A stretch of 56,843 nucleotides of DNA from Clostridiales bacterium (lineage in GTDB: Bacteria; Bacillota; Clostridia; Oscillospirales; Oscillospiraceae), in contig JAJBUK010000127.1 in the NCBI GenBank assembly GCA_020860385.1, forward strand, positions 1 through 56,843, given 5' to 3'. How positions within the stretch are numbered: the stretch's first letter is position 1; each line of letters starts with the position of its first letter. Positions 6,490-15,036 of this stretch are shown one piece after another. The notes below the pieces were generated by a model, which saw only the letters and a program-made list of their open reading frames with translations, was not told where the DNA came from and searched no databases. The position numbers and the translations under genes were made by a program.

Positions 6490-8970
6490 ATGAAGAAATT
6501 CACCGCGCTGCTCTGCGCCCTGGCCATGTTGCTGAGCCTGGCCGCCTGCGGCAGCACATCCTCAGGCGCTGAATCGGCGGCATCCACGGAATCCACGTCG
6601 GGAACGGCGGCGGAATCGGAGACCGGTTCGGCTTCCGCCTCGGAAACTCAGGCGGTTTCCTCTGACAAGGAATACATTGAATCCACCCTGAACCTGGCCA
6701 ACAACACCGACTATACCTGGAGCTATAATTCCGGCGCGGACGCCTGGGTCATGTCCATCGTCTCCGCCGTGGCCTACCCGGAAATCGAGGACGAGGAGGG
6801 CGTCTCCGTCTGCGTCCCCGGCGGCTACGTCACCGGCATTGACACCGACGGCGACGGCTCCGCCGACGTGACGGCGGACAGCTACTCTGACGCCGTCAAC
6901 GGCAGCCTGGTCATTGACTATGACGCGGAAATCACCAGCACCAACGGCCAGGTGTACACCGCCGCCACCGCCCCCGTCATTCTGAACACCGGTGCGGCAG
7001 GCTACAGCTCCTCCACCAACACCCAAGCCGCCACCACCTACGCTTCTGAGGGCTACATCAACGTGGCCTGCGGCAACCGGGGCAAGCAGGACACCGCCAC
7101 CGACGAGGACGGCAACACCTATTACACCGGCGACGCCCCCTCCTGCCTGGCCGACCAAAAGGCCGCCGCCCGATTCGTGAAGTACAACATCCTGCTGGGC
7201 AATCTCCCCGGCAGCGTGGACTACTTCGTCTCCACCGGCGGCAGCGGCGGCGGCGCTCACGCCACCATGTTCGCCGCCACCTCCAACAATGCCGACTTCT
7301 ACCCCTATCAGGAGGCAGTGGGGGCCGTGGGCTGCTACCTGAACGAGGACGGCAGCTATTCCACCACCGTCACCATTGACGGCGAGGAGGTGGAGCTGTC
7401 CGACGGGGCCTGGGGTTGCATCGCCTACAGCGCCATCACCTCCCTGTATGAGGCGGATATGGCCATGGCCTTTGAGTACTACCTGGATACCGATTACACC
7501 TTCGGCTCCGACTTCCAGGCCCAGCTGGCGGAATACCTCTCCGAGTCTTATATGGAGTATATCAACGGGCAGAACCTGACCGTGGAGGAGGCCGACGTAG
7601 GCTTCGACCTGGACGGGGACGGGGCGCTGACCAGCACCATCGCCCTGACCATCGAGTATGACGAGGCGCTGTACGCCGACACCAACGGCTACGGCGGAAC
7701 CTACCTCGACCTGTATCTGGCGGAGTTCGTCTCCAACCTCCAGTGGTACCTGGACAATCTGGACTATGCCGACGGCTGGACCTGGTTCGACGAGGACGGC
7801 AACGCCCTCTCCGATGAGGAAGTGGCCGCGATGACCACCGAGGACAAAGCCGCGGCCTTCCTGGAAGGCCGCTACACCGCCAGCTCCGGCGGCGGCAAGA
7901 CGGGCAACCTGCCCAGCGGCATGAACGGCGCGGCGGACTTTGCCGGCGGCAGAGGAGATAGCGCTGACGGCGAGCTGCCCGGCGATATGGACACGGACAG
8001 CCTGCCGGGCGGCGCTGACGCCAGCGGCCTGTCCGACGGTGAATTGCCTGATGGTATGGATACCGACAGCCTGCCCGATGGCGGCACCACCGGCAGAGGC
8101 GGCATGGGCGGCTTCCCCGGCGGCGATACGGACAGCGAAGGTCTGACCGATGGCGAGCTGCCGGATGATGTGGATACCGACAGCCTGCCCGATGGCATGG
8201 CGGACAGCGCCTCCTCCATCACCAACGAGAATGTGGACACCAGCGGGGACACCATGGACGTGGGCACCCCCGACGCAGGCACCACCCAGGCCGCGGGCAG
8301 CAGCAGCGACTCCGCCAACTATTCCAGCTATGAGGAGATGGTGGAGGCCTACGCCGCCGACATCGCGGAGCTGGAGGCCGGGGACGAGTACGGCAACAAC
8401 CTGGTTTCCCTGTACAACCCCCTGAACTATATCGGGGACGAGGGGACGGAGAGCCCCGCCTGGACCCGTATCCTCATGGGCGCTTCCGAAGGGGATATGT
8501 CCATGTTCTCCTCCCTGAACCTGCAAATCGCCTGGCTGAACAGTGGCACCGACTGCGAAATTGAGTGGCAGTGGGACGGCGGCCATGTGCCCTCTGAGAT
8601 TTTCAGCAGCTCCTTCTCCCTCTACGTCGACCAGATGTACGCCGAGTACGCCACCGGCGTAGCAGTTGAAACCCCCGCCGCCGAGACTCAGACCGCCAAC
8701 GGCACCGCCACCGAGGCCACCGGCACCGACCTCAGCGGCTGGGTGGATTACTCTGACATCACCAGCGTCTCCTTCTCCCTGGCGGACGCCGTCTCCTACC
8801 GCACGGCGGGGGCCAGCAAGGCCATCCCCGGCTTCGATGTCATTGACTACGGCCAGGAGGACTATGTGTTCGGCAGCAGCACCCAGGACGCCCGCCATTG
8901 GAACAGCTTCCTGCTGGAGATTTTCCAGGAGTACGCGGACACCCTTTCCCCGCTGTTCAACGCCGGGTAA
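6490..8970 (+). CDS. Tannase-like secreted lipoprotein (alpha/beta hydrolase)
   Basis: An 826-aa protein starting at ATG 6490 (AAGGAGG 8 nt upstream). The signal ends in the lipobox LSLAAC, so it is lipid-anchored outside the cell. Subtype-B-tannase features are visible: GYINVACGNRGK, DAPSCLADQKAAARFVKYN, the nucleophile elbow STGGSGGGAHATMFAATSN (Ser252), and a C-terminal ILMGASEGDMS (probable Asp669) with WDGGHVPSE (His699). Tannases split gallate and related phenolic esters. It is much longer than the usual 470-600 aa because a low-complexity Gly/Asp/Ser stretch (about residues 460-610) separates Ser from Asp/His. It is divergent from the two-component genes. The exact ester substrate is uncertain. 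Confidence 0.78.
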   Translation: MKKFTALLCALAMLLSLAACGSTSSGAESAASTESTSGTAAESETGSASASETQAVSSDKEYIESTLNLANNTDYTWSYNSGADAWVMSIVSAVAYPEIEDEEGVSVCVPGGYVTGIDTDGDGSADVTADSYSDAVNGSLVIDYDAEITSTNGQVYTAATAPVILNTGAAGYSSSTNTQAATTYASEGYINVACGNRGKQDTATDEDGNTYYTGDAPSCLADQKAAARFVKYNILLGNLPGSVDYFVSTGGSGGGAHATMFAATSNNADFYPYQEAVGAVGCYLNEDGSYSTTVTIDGEEVELSDGAWGCIAYSAITSLYEADMAMAFEYYLDTDYTFGSDFQAQLAEYLSESYMEYINGQNLTVEEADVGFDLDGDGALTSTIALTIEYDEALYADTNGYGGTYLDLYLAEFVSNLQWYLDNLDYADGWTWFDEDGNALSDEEVAAMTTEDKAAAFLEGRYTASSGGGKTGNLPSGMNGAADFAGGRGDSADGELPGDMDTDSLPGGADASGLSDGELPDGMDTDSLPDGGTTGRGGMGGFPGGDTDSEGLTDGELPDDVDTDSLPDGMADSASSITNENVDTSGDTMDVGTPDAGTTQAAGSSSDSANYSSYEEMVEAYAADIAELEAGDEYGNNLVSLYNPLNYIGDEGTESPAWTRILMGASEGDMSMFSSLNLQIAWLNSGTDCEIEWQWDGGHVPSEIFSSSFSLYVDQMYAEYATGVAVETPAAETQTANGTATEATGTDLSGWVDYSDITSVSFSLADAVSYRTAGASKAIPGFDVIDYGQEDYVFGSSTQDARHWNSFLLEIFQEYADTLSPLFNAG
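7966..8193 (+). repeat. Three in-gene repeats encoding D-G-E-L-P-x-x-x-D-T-D-S-L-P
   Basis: Units at about 7966, 8036 and 8149 each encode GELP-(G/D)(D/G)(M/V)DTDSLP within a Gly/Asp-rich insert of the tannase-like lipoprotein. The acidic spacing resembles a flexible or calcium-binding linker. Variation between copies shows the expansion is not recent. Confidence 0.7.
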
Positions 8971-9006
8971 GGACGTCCCCACACAATCGCATAGCAACAA
9001 AAAAGC

Positions 9007-9037
9007 AGCCAGCCCGCAAACGCTTTGTGGGCTGGCT
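9007..9037 (+). terminator. Hairpin after the tannase-like gene
   Basis: AGCCAGCCC (9007-9015) pairs with GGGCTGGCT (9029-9037), extended inward by CAAA/TTTG. It starts 37 nt past the stop. No good T-run follows, so it may act as a weak terminator or an mRNA 3' cap. Confidence 0.5.
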
Positions 9038-9067
9038 GTGTGTTGCTGCATTTGGCTGCTCATCCCC

Positions 9068-9095
9068 TTGCATTTTGATGCCGCCATGCTATAAT
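9068..9095 (+). promoter_or_regulatory. Promoter for HPr-GH43
   Basis: TTGCAT (9068-9073), a 16-bp spacer, then TATAAT (9090-9095). Just downstream, 9095-9109 reads TGGAAACAGTTTACA, which has cre-like half-sites with one extra base between them, so catabolite repression is possible but not proven. Confidence 0.65.
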
Positions 9096-9182
9096 GGAAA
9101 CAGTTTACATCAGAAAGGCGGCCACCTGCATCTGGTACGGCCCTCCCCTTGCCGGATGCAGGCAGCAAAAACGGTGCTTTTT

Positions 9183-9443
9183 ATGAAACAGTTCACCCAT
9201 ATCGTCCAAAGCCCTCACGGCTTCCATGCCCGCCCCGCCGGGCTGCTGGCAAAGCAGGCGAAAACCTATACCGACACGGTCATCACCCTGACCAAGGGCG
9301 ATAAAACGGTGCGGGCCAGCCAGCTGCTGCGAGTCCTCAACCTGGAGATTCAGCCCGGAGACGCCATCACCGTCACCGTAGAGGGGGCGGAGGAGGAAAC
9401 CGCATGGAACGATATGCAGGCGTTCTTCGCCTTAAATCTATAA
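9183..9443 (+). CDS. HPr-family phosphocarrier protein
   Basis: An 86-aa protein of normal HPr length. The PTS phosphorylation site SPHGFHARPAG places His15 exactly, and Ser46 in VRASQLLRVLNL aligns with the HPr-kinase regulatory serine. HPr passes phosphate from Enzyme I to sugar EIIs, and in Bacillota its Ser46-phosphate form is the CcpA co-repressor. Here it stands alone, with no ptsI or EII nearby, as the first gene before a GH43 (16-nt gap), under its own promoter at 9068. It could be the cell's HPr or a Crh-like regulatory paralogue; the intact His15 argues against Crh. Confidence 0.9.
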   Translation: MKQFTHIVQSPHGFHARPAGLLAKQAKTYTDTVITLTKGDKTVRASQLLRVLNLEIQPGDAITVTVEGAEEETAWNDMQAFFALNL

Positions 9444-9459
9444 GAAAAGGAACTCAACT

Positions 9460-11118
9460 ATGAATCTGCACAATCCCATCCTGCCGGGGTTCCACCCCGA
9501 CCCCTGCATCTGCCGCCGGGGGGAGGACTACTACATCGCCTGCTCCTCCTTTGAGTGGTTCCCCGCCGTCCCCATTTACCACTCCCGGGACATGAAGCAC
9601 TGGGGGCTGTACAGCCACGCCATCACCGACCCCGCCGTGGCGGACTTGTCTCGCCTGCCCTCTGCCAAGGGCATCTGGGCCCCCTGCCTGACCTACTGCC
9701 AGGAGGAGGGGCTGTTCTACCTGGTGTACGGGGTGATGCACTCCATGAACGCCCGGTACTTTGACATTGACAACTTCGTCATCACCGCTCCCGACCCGGC
9801 AGGCCCCTGGTCGGAGCCGGTGTACCTCCACTCCGCCGGGTTTGACGCCTCCACGCTCCACGACGCGGACGGGCGGAAATGGGTGGTTTCCCTGGAGTGG
9901 GAGACCCGGACGGGCTACCAGAAGCCCGGCGGCATCTGCCTGGTGGAGTACAACCCAAAAAAGCGGGCCATTGTAGGCTATCCCAAACGCATCTGGATGG
10001 GCGGCACCCGCCGGGGCTGCCTGGAGGCCCCCCACCTGACCCGCCGGGGGGAGTATTACTACCTGATGTGCGCCGAGGGCGGCACCGGGTACAACCACTG
10101 CGTCACTATGGCCCGGTCGAAATCCGTCTGGGGACCCTATGAGGGCGACCCGGAGAATCCCATTCTCACCGCCGCCCCCGGCGACCCGGACGAGTTGGCA
10201 AATACCGACCATCTGAAACCCAACTACTACAATCCCGCCTCCTACCTCCAGAAGTGCGGCCACGGCAGCTATGTGGAGACCAGCCTGGGGGAGACCTATC
10301 TGGTGCATCTCTGCGCCCGGCCCTTCCTGCCGGAGTTGCGCTGCACCCTGGGCCGGGAGACCGCCATGCAGAAGATGGTCTGGACGGAGGACGGCTGGCT
10401 CCGGCTGGAGGGCGGCGGCAATCTGGCAAAGGAGTTTTGCCCCGGCAGCCTGCTCCCCGATGCGCCGGAGCGATCCCTGCCCGGCCTGGACGATTTCGAC
10501 AGCCCCCAGCTGGGCATCCAGTACTACGCCCCCCGCATCGACCCCCGGAGCTTCACCGATTTGGAGAGCCGCCCCGGCTGGCTGCGGATGCGGGGGCAGG
10601 AGTCTCCGTGCAGCCTGAACCGGGTGAGCCTGCTGGCCCGGAAGCTGACGAGCCTCCACGCCACCGTCACCACCCGGATGGAGTTCACGCCGGAGGTCTA
10701 CCAGCACAGCGCCGGGCTGATGCTGTACTATGACAATATGAACTTCCTCTGCCTGCGGAAGTATTACTCTCAGACTGTGGGGGGCAGCGCCCTCTCCGTG
10801 GTGGCGGTGGAGGACGGCCAAAAGACCGACTGCCCCGGCAGCCGCACCCCGGTACCGGAGGGGCCGGTGTACCTTCGGCTGGTGGTCGATGGCCGGGAGA
10901 GCCGCTTCCTGTGGAGCATGGACGGGGCAGAATACCGGCCCATCGGCCCGGCGTTCGACACCAGCAAGCTGTCCGATGAGTACAGCCAGTACGGCGAGTT
11001 CACTGGCACCTTCGTAGGCATCGCCGCCGCCGACCGGCTGCTCCATCAAAAGACCGCCGACTTTGACTTCTTTGACTATCAGGAGGCGGACTGGCCTGGC
11101 TGCCGGGTGGATGGATAA
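9460..11118 (+). CDS. Glycoside hydrolase family 43 (beta-xylosidase/alpha-arabinofuranosidase type)
   Basis: A 552-aa protein without a signal peptide, so cytoplasmic. The five-bladed propeller starts NPILPGFHPDP with general base Asp14. Further motifs are SSFEWFP, GIWAPCL, AGFDAS (pKa-modulating Asp129) and CLEAPHL (general acid Glu189). A C-terminal beta-sandwich of about 200 aa (from RPGWLRMRG) is the concanavalin-like domain common in GH43 xylosidases. Such enzymes trim xylo- or arabino-oligosaccharides. AAGGA precedes the ATG. It forms an operon with the HPr gene. Whether it is a xylosidase or an arabinofuranosidase is not decidable here. Confidence 0.92.
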   Translation: MNLHNPILPGFHPDPCICRRGEDYYIACSSFEWFPAVPIYHSRDMKHWGLYSHAITDPAVADLSRLPSAKGIWAPCLTYCQEEGLFYLVYGVMHSMNARYFDIDNFVITAPDPAGPWSEPVYLHSAGFDASTLHDADGRKWVVSLEWETRTGYQKPGGICLVEYNPKKRAIVGYPKRIWMGGTRRGCLEAPHLTRRGEYYYLMCAEGGTGYNHCVTMARSKSVWGPYEGDPENPILTAAPGDPDELANTDHLKPNYYNPASYLQKCGHGSYVETSLGETYLVHLCARPFLPELRCTLGRETAMQKMVWTEDGWLRLEGGGNLAKEFCPGSLLPDAPERSLPGLDDFDSPQLGIQYYAPRIDPRSFTDLESRPGWLRMRGQESPCSLNRVSLLARKLTSLHATVTTRMEFTPEVYQHSAGLMLYYDNMNFLCLRKYYSQTVGGSALSVVAVEDGQKTDCPGSRTPVPEGPVYLRLVVDGRESRFLWSMDGAEYRPIGPAFDTSKLSDEYSQYGEFTGTFVGIAAADRLLHQKTADFDFFDYQEADWPGCRVDG

Positions 11119-11283
11119 CGGCGGTCCTCCCCGTTCCGGCAGGGGCGCACAGGGTTCACCCGCCCGGTTGCTCCCAGGAAAAAGGCCGCAATATGGGATG
11201 CGCTTTGGTTTTCCGTAACCTTTGCAGCAGTTAGGGGGATTCACCCCCTCAAAAAATGATGCCATCGTTCAGCAAGTTTCATA

Positions 11284-11312
11284 TTGCTTTCTCCCGCCAA
11301 TTCCCGTATAAT
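11284..11312 (+). promoter_or_regulatory. Promoter of the GH42 gene
   Basis: TTGCTT (11284-11289), a 17-bp spacer and TATAAT (11307-11312) lie 49 nt before the GH42 ATG. Confidence 0.65.
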
Positions 11313-11360
11313 AGCAGAAACCGCCGTCGGGCGGGAGTCAGTTCAGGAGGATGAAACGCG

Positions 11361-13415
11361 ATGAGAAAACAGCAAACCTATCAATGGCAGTCACTGACAG
11401 TGGGCACCTGTTACTATCCGGAGCAGTGGGACGAGGCCCTGTGGCGGTCAGACCTGTGCCGGATGCTGGAGGCGGGTATCCGCTGCATCCGCATTGGGGA
11501 GTTTGCCTGGAGCAAGGTGGAGCCGGAGGAGGGGAAGTTCACCTTTGACTTCTTTTCCCGCTTCCTCGACCTGGCGGAGGAGATGGGCATAAAGGTCATC
11601 TTCGGCACTCCCACCGCCACGCCCCCCGCCTGGCTGACGGAGCAGTACCCGGAGGTGCTGAACTGCCGTCAGGACGGCGTTCCCTATCGCCACGGGATGC
11701 GGCGGCACTATAACTATAATTCGCCGGTGTACCGGCTCCTCTCCGCCCGCATCGTGGAAGCCTTCGCCTCCCACTACGCCCCCCATCCCGCCGTGGTGGG
11801 GTGGCAGATCGACAACGAGATCAACTGCGAGACCGGCGACTTTTACTCCGAAAGCGACACAGACGCCTTCCGGCTGTTCCTCCAGGAGAAGTACGGCACC
11901 CTGGACGCCCTGAACCAGGCCTGGGGGACGGTGTTCTGGAACCAGACCTACACGGCGTGGGAGGAGATTTACGTCCCCCGCACCACCATTCACGACTCCA
12001 CAAACCCCCATCAGGTGCTGGACTATATCCGCTTCGTCTCGGACAGCGCCGTCCGCTTCTGCAAGATGCAGAGCGACATTGTGCGCAAGCACTGCAAGCC
12101 AGGGGACTTCATCACCACCAACGGCCTGTTCGGCCACCTGGATAACCACCGGATGATGGACGAGGCCCTGGACGTGTATACCTACGACTCTTACCCCAAC
12201 TTCGCCTTCTGCATGAAGGAGGACCCCCTCCACGCCGCAAACCTGAACGACCGGCGGTGGAGTCAGCACCTCACCGAGGTGCGCTCCGTCTGCCCTCACT
12301 TCGGCATAATGGAGCAGCAGTCCGGGGCCATGGGCTGGAACACCCGGATGGAGTCCCCCGCCCCCAAGCCTGGGCAGCTGACCCTCTGGGCCATGCAGAG
12401 CGTGGCCCACGGGGCGGATTACGTCAGCTTCTTCCGCTGGCGCACCTCTGTCATGGGCACCGAGATGTACTGGCACGGCATCCTGGACTATGACAACCGG
12501 GACAACCGGAAGCTCCGGGAGGTCCAGGCGTTTGCCGGGCGGCTGGAAGCCATCCAGGAGATGGCCGGAGCGGAGTATGAGGCCCCCTTCGCCCTGGTGA
12601 AGGACTATGACAACGACTGGGACGCGGAGCTGGACGCCTGGCACCGCCGCCTGACCTGGCAGAGCGAGGAGGAAATTTTCATCGCCGCCCAGCTGGCCCA
12701 CACCCCCATGGACATCCTTTATCTGCTGGATAGCACCGAGGCGGCGGATCTGCTGCGCTACCCCGTCCTGTTCTACCCCCACGGCCTGATTCTGACGGAG
12801 GAACACGCGGCGCTGCTGCGGGACTATGTGGAGCAGGGCGGCACCCTGATCATCGCCGCCCGCACCGGCCAGAAGGACGCCACCGGCCAGTGCGTCATGG
12901 CCCCCATGCCCGGCCTGCTGGCGGAGGCCACCCAGACCGACGTGACGGAGGGCACCTTCGTTGGCCCGGCGGACGGTACCGTCACCATGGACTGGGCAGG
13001 CCGGGAACTGGACACCGGGGTTTACAATGAGGTCCTGGCCCTCACCGGGCCGGAGGCCAGGGTGCTGGCCCGGTACACCGGCAACTACTACGCCGGGGAG
13101 CCCGCCCTGGTGGAGCGGGCGCTGGGGAAGGGCCGCATCCTCCACTTCGGCGGCACCCTCACCCGGGGTACCGTCCGCGCCTTCCTGGACTATCTGCACC
13201 TGTCCGAACCCTGGGGCGATGTGCTTGCCCTCCCCGCGGACTGCGAGCTGTGCGTCCGCAGGAAGGGGGAGACCCGGCTGTTCTTCGTCCTGAACTACGC
13301 CGCCACGTCCCAGACCGTCACCCTCCGCGCTCCCCTGGCAAACGCAGAGACCGGCGAACTAGCGGAGGGCGCCGTTGCCCTCAAGCCCTATGAGGTGAAG
13401 GTTTATCAGGCGTAA
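11361..13415 (+). CDS. Beta-galactosidase, glycoside hydrolase family 42
   Basis: A 684-aa cytoplasmic enzyme of typical GH42 length. The (beta/alpha)8 barrel opens GTCYYPEQWDEALWRSDL and has IRIGEFAWSKVEP, the acid/base WQIDNEINC (Glu153), and the nucleophile GIMEQQSG (Glu318), followed by WAMQSVAHGADYVSFFRWR. A trimerisation domain (LLRDYVEQGGTLI) and a short C-terminal beta domain complete it. It hydrolyses beta-galactosides from galacto-oligosaccharides, plant galactans or arabinogalactans. AGGAGG lies 11 nt before the ATG; a competing ATG at 11351 is too close to that site and in another frame. Confidence 0.95.
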   Translation: MRKQQTYQWQSLTVGTCYYPEQWDEALWRSDLCRMLEAGIRCIRIGEFAWSKVEPEEGKFTFDFFSRFLDLAEEMGIKVIFGTPTATPPAWLTEQYPEVLNCRQDGVPYRHGMRRHYNYNSPVYRLLSARIVEAFASHYAPHPAVVGWQIDNEINCETGDFYSESDTDAFRLFLQEKYGTLDALNQAWGTVFWNQTYTAWEEIYVPRTTIHDSTNPHQVLDYIRFVSDSAVRFCKMQSDIVRKHCKPGDFITTNGLFGHLDNHRMMDEALDVYTYDSYPNFAFCMKEDPLHAANLNDRRWSQHLTEVRSVCPHFGIMEQQSGAMGWNTRMESPAPKPGQLTLWAMQSVAHGADYVSFFRWRTSVMGTEMYWHGILDYDNRDNRKLREVQAFAGRLEAIQEMAGAEYEAPFALVKDYDNDWDAELDAWHRRLTWQSEEEIFIAAQLAHTPMDILYLLDSTEAADLLRYPVLFYPHGLILTEEHAALLRDYVEQGGTLIIAARTGQKDATGQCVMAPMPGLLAEATQTDVTEGTFVGPADGTVTMDWAGRELDTGVYNEVLALTGPEARVLARYTGNYYAGEPALVERALGKGRILHFGGTLTRGTVRAFLDYLHLSEPWGDVLALPADCELCVRRKGETRLFFVLNYAATSQTVTLRAPLANAETGELAEGAVALKPYEVKVYQA

Positions 13416-13482
13416 CACTGCTCCCGTGCCAAGGCATGGCCTGACTGCCGTGTTATAGATTTCGCATACCCGTCTCAGTTAG

Positions 13483-13513
13483 AGCGCCTCGCCAGCTACG
13501 CTGGCGAGGCGCT
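13483..13513. repeat. Strong GC hairpin between GH42 and the AraC-type regulator
   Basis: AGCGCCTCGCCAGC (13483-13496) is the exact reverse complement of GCTGGCGAGGCGCT (13500-13513), with only a 3-nt loop. There is no T-run, so it resembles a REP-like stabilising element more than an intrinsic terminator. It lies 68 nt past the GH42 stop. Confidence 0.6.
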
Positions 13514-13642
13514 TCGACCAAGACTGCAAAGCTAAAGGTTCGCTGTCGGTCGTCGCCCTGCCCACAGGCGAAAAAAGAAACAGTTGCGAACCCGCCCGAT
13601 TGTGGGACAATAGTACCAATCCTTCCCCTTGGAGGCACTTTT

Positions 13643-14836
13643 ATGACTACCCAACAGCTTTGCCGCCACATCATCTGCCTGCTCCACACCCCCGTCCACG
13701 TCTATGACCGGGGCGGCAGCCTCATCACCGTCTATGAGGACTATGGGGAGCAGCCCGACCTGATGGACGCTGACCCCGCCTTTTGCCGCCAGCTGCTGGA
13801 GAAGGCCAGGGCGGACACCCCGCTGCTCTACGCCGAGGGAGACGCCATCCTGTACGGCATCGTACAGGGCGGGGGTGCGGTCTACCTGGTGGGGCCGTGC
13901 TGCCTGACCCAGGACACGGCCCAGGCCGCCCTCTATTTGCAGCAGCGGCACGGGCTGAACCAGGCGCAGCCCTACCGCGTCAGTTCGGTCCCGCTGGAGC
14001 TGCTGGCCCATATGGTGCTGATGCTGGCGGAGACGGTCAGCGGCGTCAGCATGGACGTGAATCAACTCCTGCGCCTGAGCTTCTGCGACGGGCAGACGCT
14101 AGCGGACATGAACCGGCGCATCCAGCAGGCGATGTATGACAATCAGGAGCAGGCCACCCTCCACAACCCCTATCAGCAGGAGCAGCGGGAGCAGGACAGC
14201 ATCCGCACCGGCGATGTAGAGCTGCTGACCGCCAGCTTGCAGGAGGTCTATGTGGGGCGGGTGGGCCGGATGTCCGCCGACCCCCTCCGGCAGGCCAAGT
14301 ACAACGCTGTGACCGTCGTCGTGCTGGCCAGCCGCTCCGCCATCGAGGGCGGGCTCCAGCCGGAGCTGGCCTTCTCCATGGCGGACACCTTCATCCGCCA
14401 GGTGGACGAGGCCAGGAACGAAGCTGTGGTCATGGCCTATATGCGCCAGGCGGAGATGGAATACTGCAAAGCGGTGCACAGCCTCTCTGCGGCGGCGGAT
14501 GCAGAGCAGCCCCTGGTGGCCGCCTGCAAGACGCTGGTCATGCAGAAACTCCACGCCAAGCTGGAGGTGCAGACGCTGGCCCGGGAGCTGGGGGTCACGC
14601 CCAAGCACCTGTCGGCCACCTTCTCCCGGCAGACGGGGATGAAGCTGAAGGACTACATCACCCGGGAGAAGCTCCACGCCGCCAAGATGCGGCTGATCTA
14701 CTCCGACGACTCCTTTGACGACATCGCCTACGCCTACGGCTTCGCCTCCCAAAGCCACTTTGGCCGGGCGTTCAAGCAGTGGGAGGGCATGACGCCGGGG
14801 CAGTTCCGGAAGCAGTACGGCCAGCGAAAGCCGTGA
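13643..14836 (+). CDS. AraC-family transcriptional regulator
   Basis: A 397-aa protein. The C-terminal 100 residues hold the double helix-turn-helix: LEVQTLARELGVTPKHLSAT for the first, then FDDIAYAYGFASQSHFGRAF and MTPGQFRKQY, the classic AraC signature. The N-terminal 280 aa, including HTPVHVYDRGGSLITVY, form a sensor region of unclear fold with no cupin signature or membrane segment. The position in the middle of the glycosidase cluster suggests that it controls the flanking genes in response to a sugar. A terminator follows at 14927. Confidence 0.9.
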   Translation: MTTQQLCRHIICLLHTPVHVYDRGGSLITVYEDYGEQPDLMDADPAFCRQLLEKARADTPLLYAEGDAILYGIVQGGGAVYLVGPCCLTQDTAQAALYLQQRHGLNQAQPYRVSSVPLELLAHMVLMLAETVSGVSMDVNQLLRLSFCDGQTLADMNRRIQQAMYDNQEQATLHNPYQQEQREQDSIRTGDVELLTASLQEVYVGRVGRMSADPLRQAKYNAVTVVVLASRSAIEGGLQPELAFSMADTFIRQVDEARNEAVVMAYMRQAEMEYCKAVHSLSAAADAEQPLVAACKTLVMQKLHAKLEVQTLARELGVTPKHLSATFSRQTGMKLKDYITREKLHAAKMRLIYSDDSFDDIAYAYGFASQSHFGRAFKQWEGMTPGQFRKQYGQRKP

Positions 14837-14926
14837 CCGCCATCTGGGGGCAAATTGCACAAGGTCGCGGCGTTCTTTCAAAAAAAACTGTAAGTTTTTC
14901 CCGTCAGGATAGTCTAAACGTGATAT

Positions 14927-14973
14927 GGCACCGGAATTTGTGATATATTCCGGTGCCCCTTTTTCGTTATAAT
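14927..14973 (+). terminator. AraC-gene terminator merged with the GH2 promoter
   Basis: GGCACCGGAA (14927-14936) and TTCCGGTGCC (14948-14957) form a 10-bp stem followed by CCTTTTTC, a good intrinsic terminator. Four bases on, TATAAT (14968-14973) gives a perfect -10 box whose -35 would fall inside the stem and is not TTGACA-like (ATATTC). This suggests an activator-dependent promoter for the downstream GH2-GH5 pair. Confidence 0.65.
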
Positions 14974-15036
14974 GGACGCTAATGAAGTAAAAACTGTTTT
15001 TGAACAAGATTAACCATAAGACAGGAGGACATCCCT

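Noticed and set aside
6562-9168. 868-codon minus-strand open frame opposite the tannase-like gene
   Set aside because: Gly/Val/His-rich antisense shadow produced by GC-rich codon bias. It has no motifs, and the opposite strand has a lipobox and catalytic motifs.
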